A stretch of 64,000 nt of DNA from NCBI RefSeq assembly GCF_026340255.1, contig NZ_JAPEPJ010000001.1, positions 1,116,001-1,180,000 of the forward strand, in the 5' to 3' direction. Within the stretch, counting starts at the first letter, position 1. Every line of letters begins with the position of its first letter. Both the position numbers and the translations under genes were made by a program. Origin of the DNA: Streptomyces sp. NBC_01408. Its GTDB lineage: Bacteria; Actinomycetota; Actinomycetes; Streptomycetales; Streptomycetaceae. This document shows, one piece after another, positions 63,081 through 64,000 of the stretch. The notes below the pieces were generated by a model that saw nothing but the letters and a program-made list of their open reading frames with translations, had not been told where the DNA came from and did no database searches.

Positions 63081-63148
63081 CAACGGCGCCGCGCGGCACC
63101 GCACCGGCGCCACACCGGCTCGCGGCAGCGCACCGGCCGGGCCACCGC

Positions 63149-63574
63149 CTACCAGTCCCGCCCGGTCCGCCCCCGCTTGGTCTCGGCCCGCGCCTTCTTC
63201 TCCCGCAGCCGCCGCTCATTGATCCCGCGCGGAATCTTCGTCGCCCGCCGCTGCTTCGGCGGCGGCGCCGTCGCCTCCGCGAGCAGCGAAGCCAGCCTGA
63301 CCAGCGCCATCTCCCGGTTGCGGAACTGCGAGCGGTGCTCGGAGGCCCGTACGGTCACCACCCCGTCCACCAGCCGCGCCGCGAGCCGCTCCAGCGCCCG
63401 CGCCTTCCACACCTCCGGCAGCGCCTTCGTCGCGGCCACGTCGAACAGCAGCTCCACGCGCGAGTCCGAGGTGTTCACGTGCTGCCCGCCCGGCCCCGAG
63501 GAACGCGAAAAGCGCCAGGCGAGCTCGCCCTCGGGGAGCACGACCGAACCGCGGATGACATAGGGACCAGGCAT
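63149..63574 (-). CDS. arfB: Alternative ribosome-rescue factor ArfB (peptidyl-tRNA hydrolase)
   Basis: A 141-residue release-factor-like protein. The catalytic GGQ is in RSSGPGGQHVNTSDSRVEL near residue 30, and the C-terminal basic tail (QRRATKIPRGINERRLREKKARAETKRGR is the region) should enter the empty mRNA channel. ArfB frees ribosomes stalled without a stop codon. It stands alone, convergent with the flavin reductase gene. Confidence 0.93.
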   Translation of the reverse strand: MPGPYVIRGSVVLPEGELAWRFSRSSGPGGQHVNTSDSRVELLFDVAATKALPEVWKARALERLAARLVDGVVTVRASEHRSQFRNREMALVRLASLLAEATAPPPKQRRATKIPRGINERRLREKKARAETKRGRTGRDW

Positions 63575-63738
63575 GCCCCTATGATCCGTGCCCGTTCCCG
63601 CCCCGTCACCCGCATTTCCCGACGGGAACCCGCCTGCCCCTCGTCGCGTTATAGAAGACAGCGGTAACTTGGCCGCACATCGCGGTCAGTATCTGCGTAC
63701 GTGCACCTGCATGTCGGATTGAGGAAAGGGACATTCCC

Positions 63739-64000
63739 ATGGCTGTCAGCCTGTCCAAGGGCGGCAACGTCTCGCTCACGAAGGAGGCCCCCGGCCTCAC
63801 TGCCGTCACGGTCGGCCTCGGCTGGGACGTCCGTACGACCACCGGTGTGGACTTCGACCTCGACGCCTCGGCCATCGCGGTCAACCCGACGGGCAAGGTC
63901 GTCTCCGACGGCCACTTCGTCTTCTTCAACAACAAGTCCACCCCGGACCAGACCATCGTTCACACCGGTGACAACCGCACCGGCGAGGGCGCGGGCGACG
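63739..64000 (+). CDS. TerD-family protein, N-terminal part
   Basis: The gene runs off the right edge after 87 codons. [19 protein letters not shown], then VGLGWDVR, then [11 protein letters not shown] and HFVFFNN are diagnostic of TerD/TerE calcium-binding stress proteins, which occur in several copies in Streptomyces and are linked to tellurite tolerance and development. AGGAAAGGGAC precedes the ATG. Confidence 0.95.
   Translation, partial: MAVSLSKGGNVSLTKEAPGLTAVTVGLGWDVRTTTGVDFDLDASAIAVNPTGKVVSDGHFVFFNNKSTPDQTIVHTGDNRTGEGAGD

Overview
This 64 kb window is chromosomal DNA of a high-GC actinomycete, almost certainly a Streptomyces. GC content is near 72% with G/C at nearly every third codon position. 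GTG and TTG starts and ATGA/GTGA gene overlaps are common. The gene content is typical of the genus: futalosine-type menaquinone genes, a WhiJ-like Xre/DUF397 pair, the diguanylate cyclase CdgB, a DasR-type nagK-nagA operon, a second GroEL with CIRCE operators, and TerD at the right edge. From general knowledge, the gene order matches the conserved core of Streptomyces chromosomes around nagKA, groEL2, murQ and mqnBD. I see no tRNA, rRNA, CRISPR array, prophage or intact insertion sequence.

Layout. 1-4.2 kb: end of a deoxysugar/polysaccharide locus (RmlA end, RmlC, GT2 glycosyltransferase, sugar-nucleotide SDR, membrane O-acyltransferase). 4.3-9.6 kb: DUF3027 protein, MFS carrier, a 440-bp giant inverted repeat, a lipoprotein, and the overlapping menaquinone genes mqnB and mqnD. 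9.6-15.6 kb: cold-shock-domain protein, HAD hydrolase, iron-siderophore ABC importer behind an iron box, and an ECF sigma factor with a membrane partner. 15.9-24.6 kb: HAAS-type membrane protein, the helicase-associated/XPB helicase pair, DUF4291 and GNAT proteins, and an ECF41 sigma factor coupled to a CMD/AhpD-like protein behind an ECF41-type promoter. 24.9-32.7 kb: HelR/HelD-like ATPase with a hairpin leader, a lower-GC accessory island, CutC, HD hydrolase, drug-efflux MFS, a 165-bp MITE-like element and DUF4031.

32.8-37.3 kb: an RpiR regulator, MurQ and a PTS IIBC permease for N-acetylmuramic acid recovery. 37.4-39.4 kb: three tiny overlapping unknown genes divergent from an Xre-DUF397 pair. 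39.4-42.9 kb: two tandem secreted subtilases and a divergent secreted I9 propeptide-type inhibitor. 42.9-46 kb: Uma2 nuclease-like protein, GH16 hydrolase, TrpF and a RelE/Xre-type toxin-antitoxin module. 46-50.2 kb: GroEL with two CIRCE boxes, CspA-type protein, CysO/MoaD-like carrier and threonine synthase. 50.5-54.4 kb: GpgS-like synthase, OtsA, OtsB and DUF3263. 54.5-59.1 kb: solute-binding lipoprotein, NagK, NagA and a PfkB sugar kinase, with two dre-like sites between the divergent genes. 59-64 kb: CBM-like membrane protein, CdgB, flavin reductase, ArfB and TerD (cut by the window end).

Two themes recur. One is recovery and sensing of cell-wall amino sugars (MurQ/PTS/RpiR; NagK/NagA/lipoprotein with dre sites, and a further dre-like site before cutC). 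The other is stress and development (groEL, csp, trehalose, ECF sigma factors, c-di-GMP). At least ten copies of a GC-rich double-hairpin repeat lie just downstream of genes and probably act as transcript ends.
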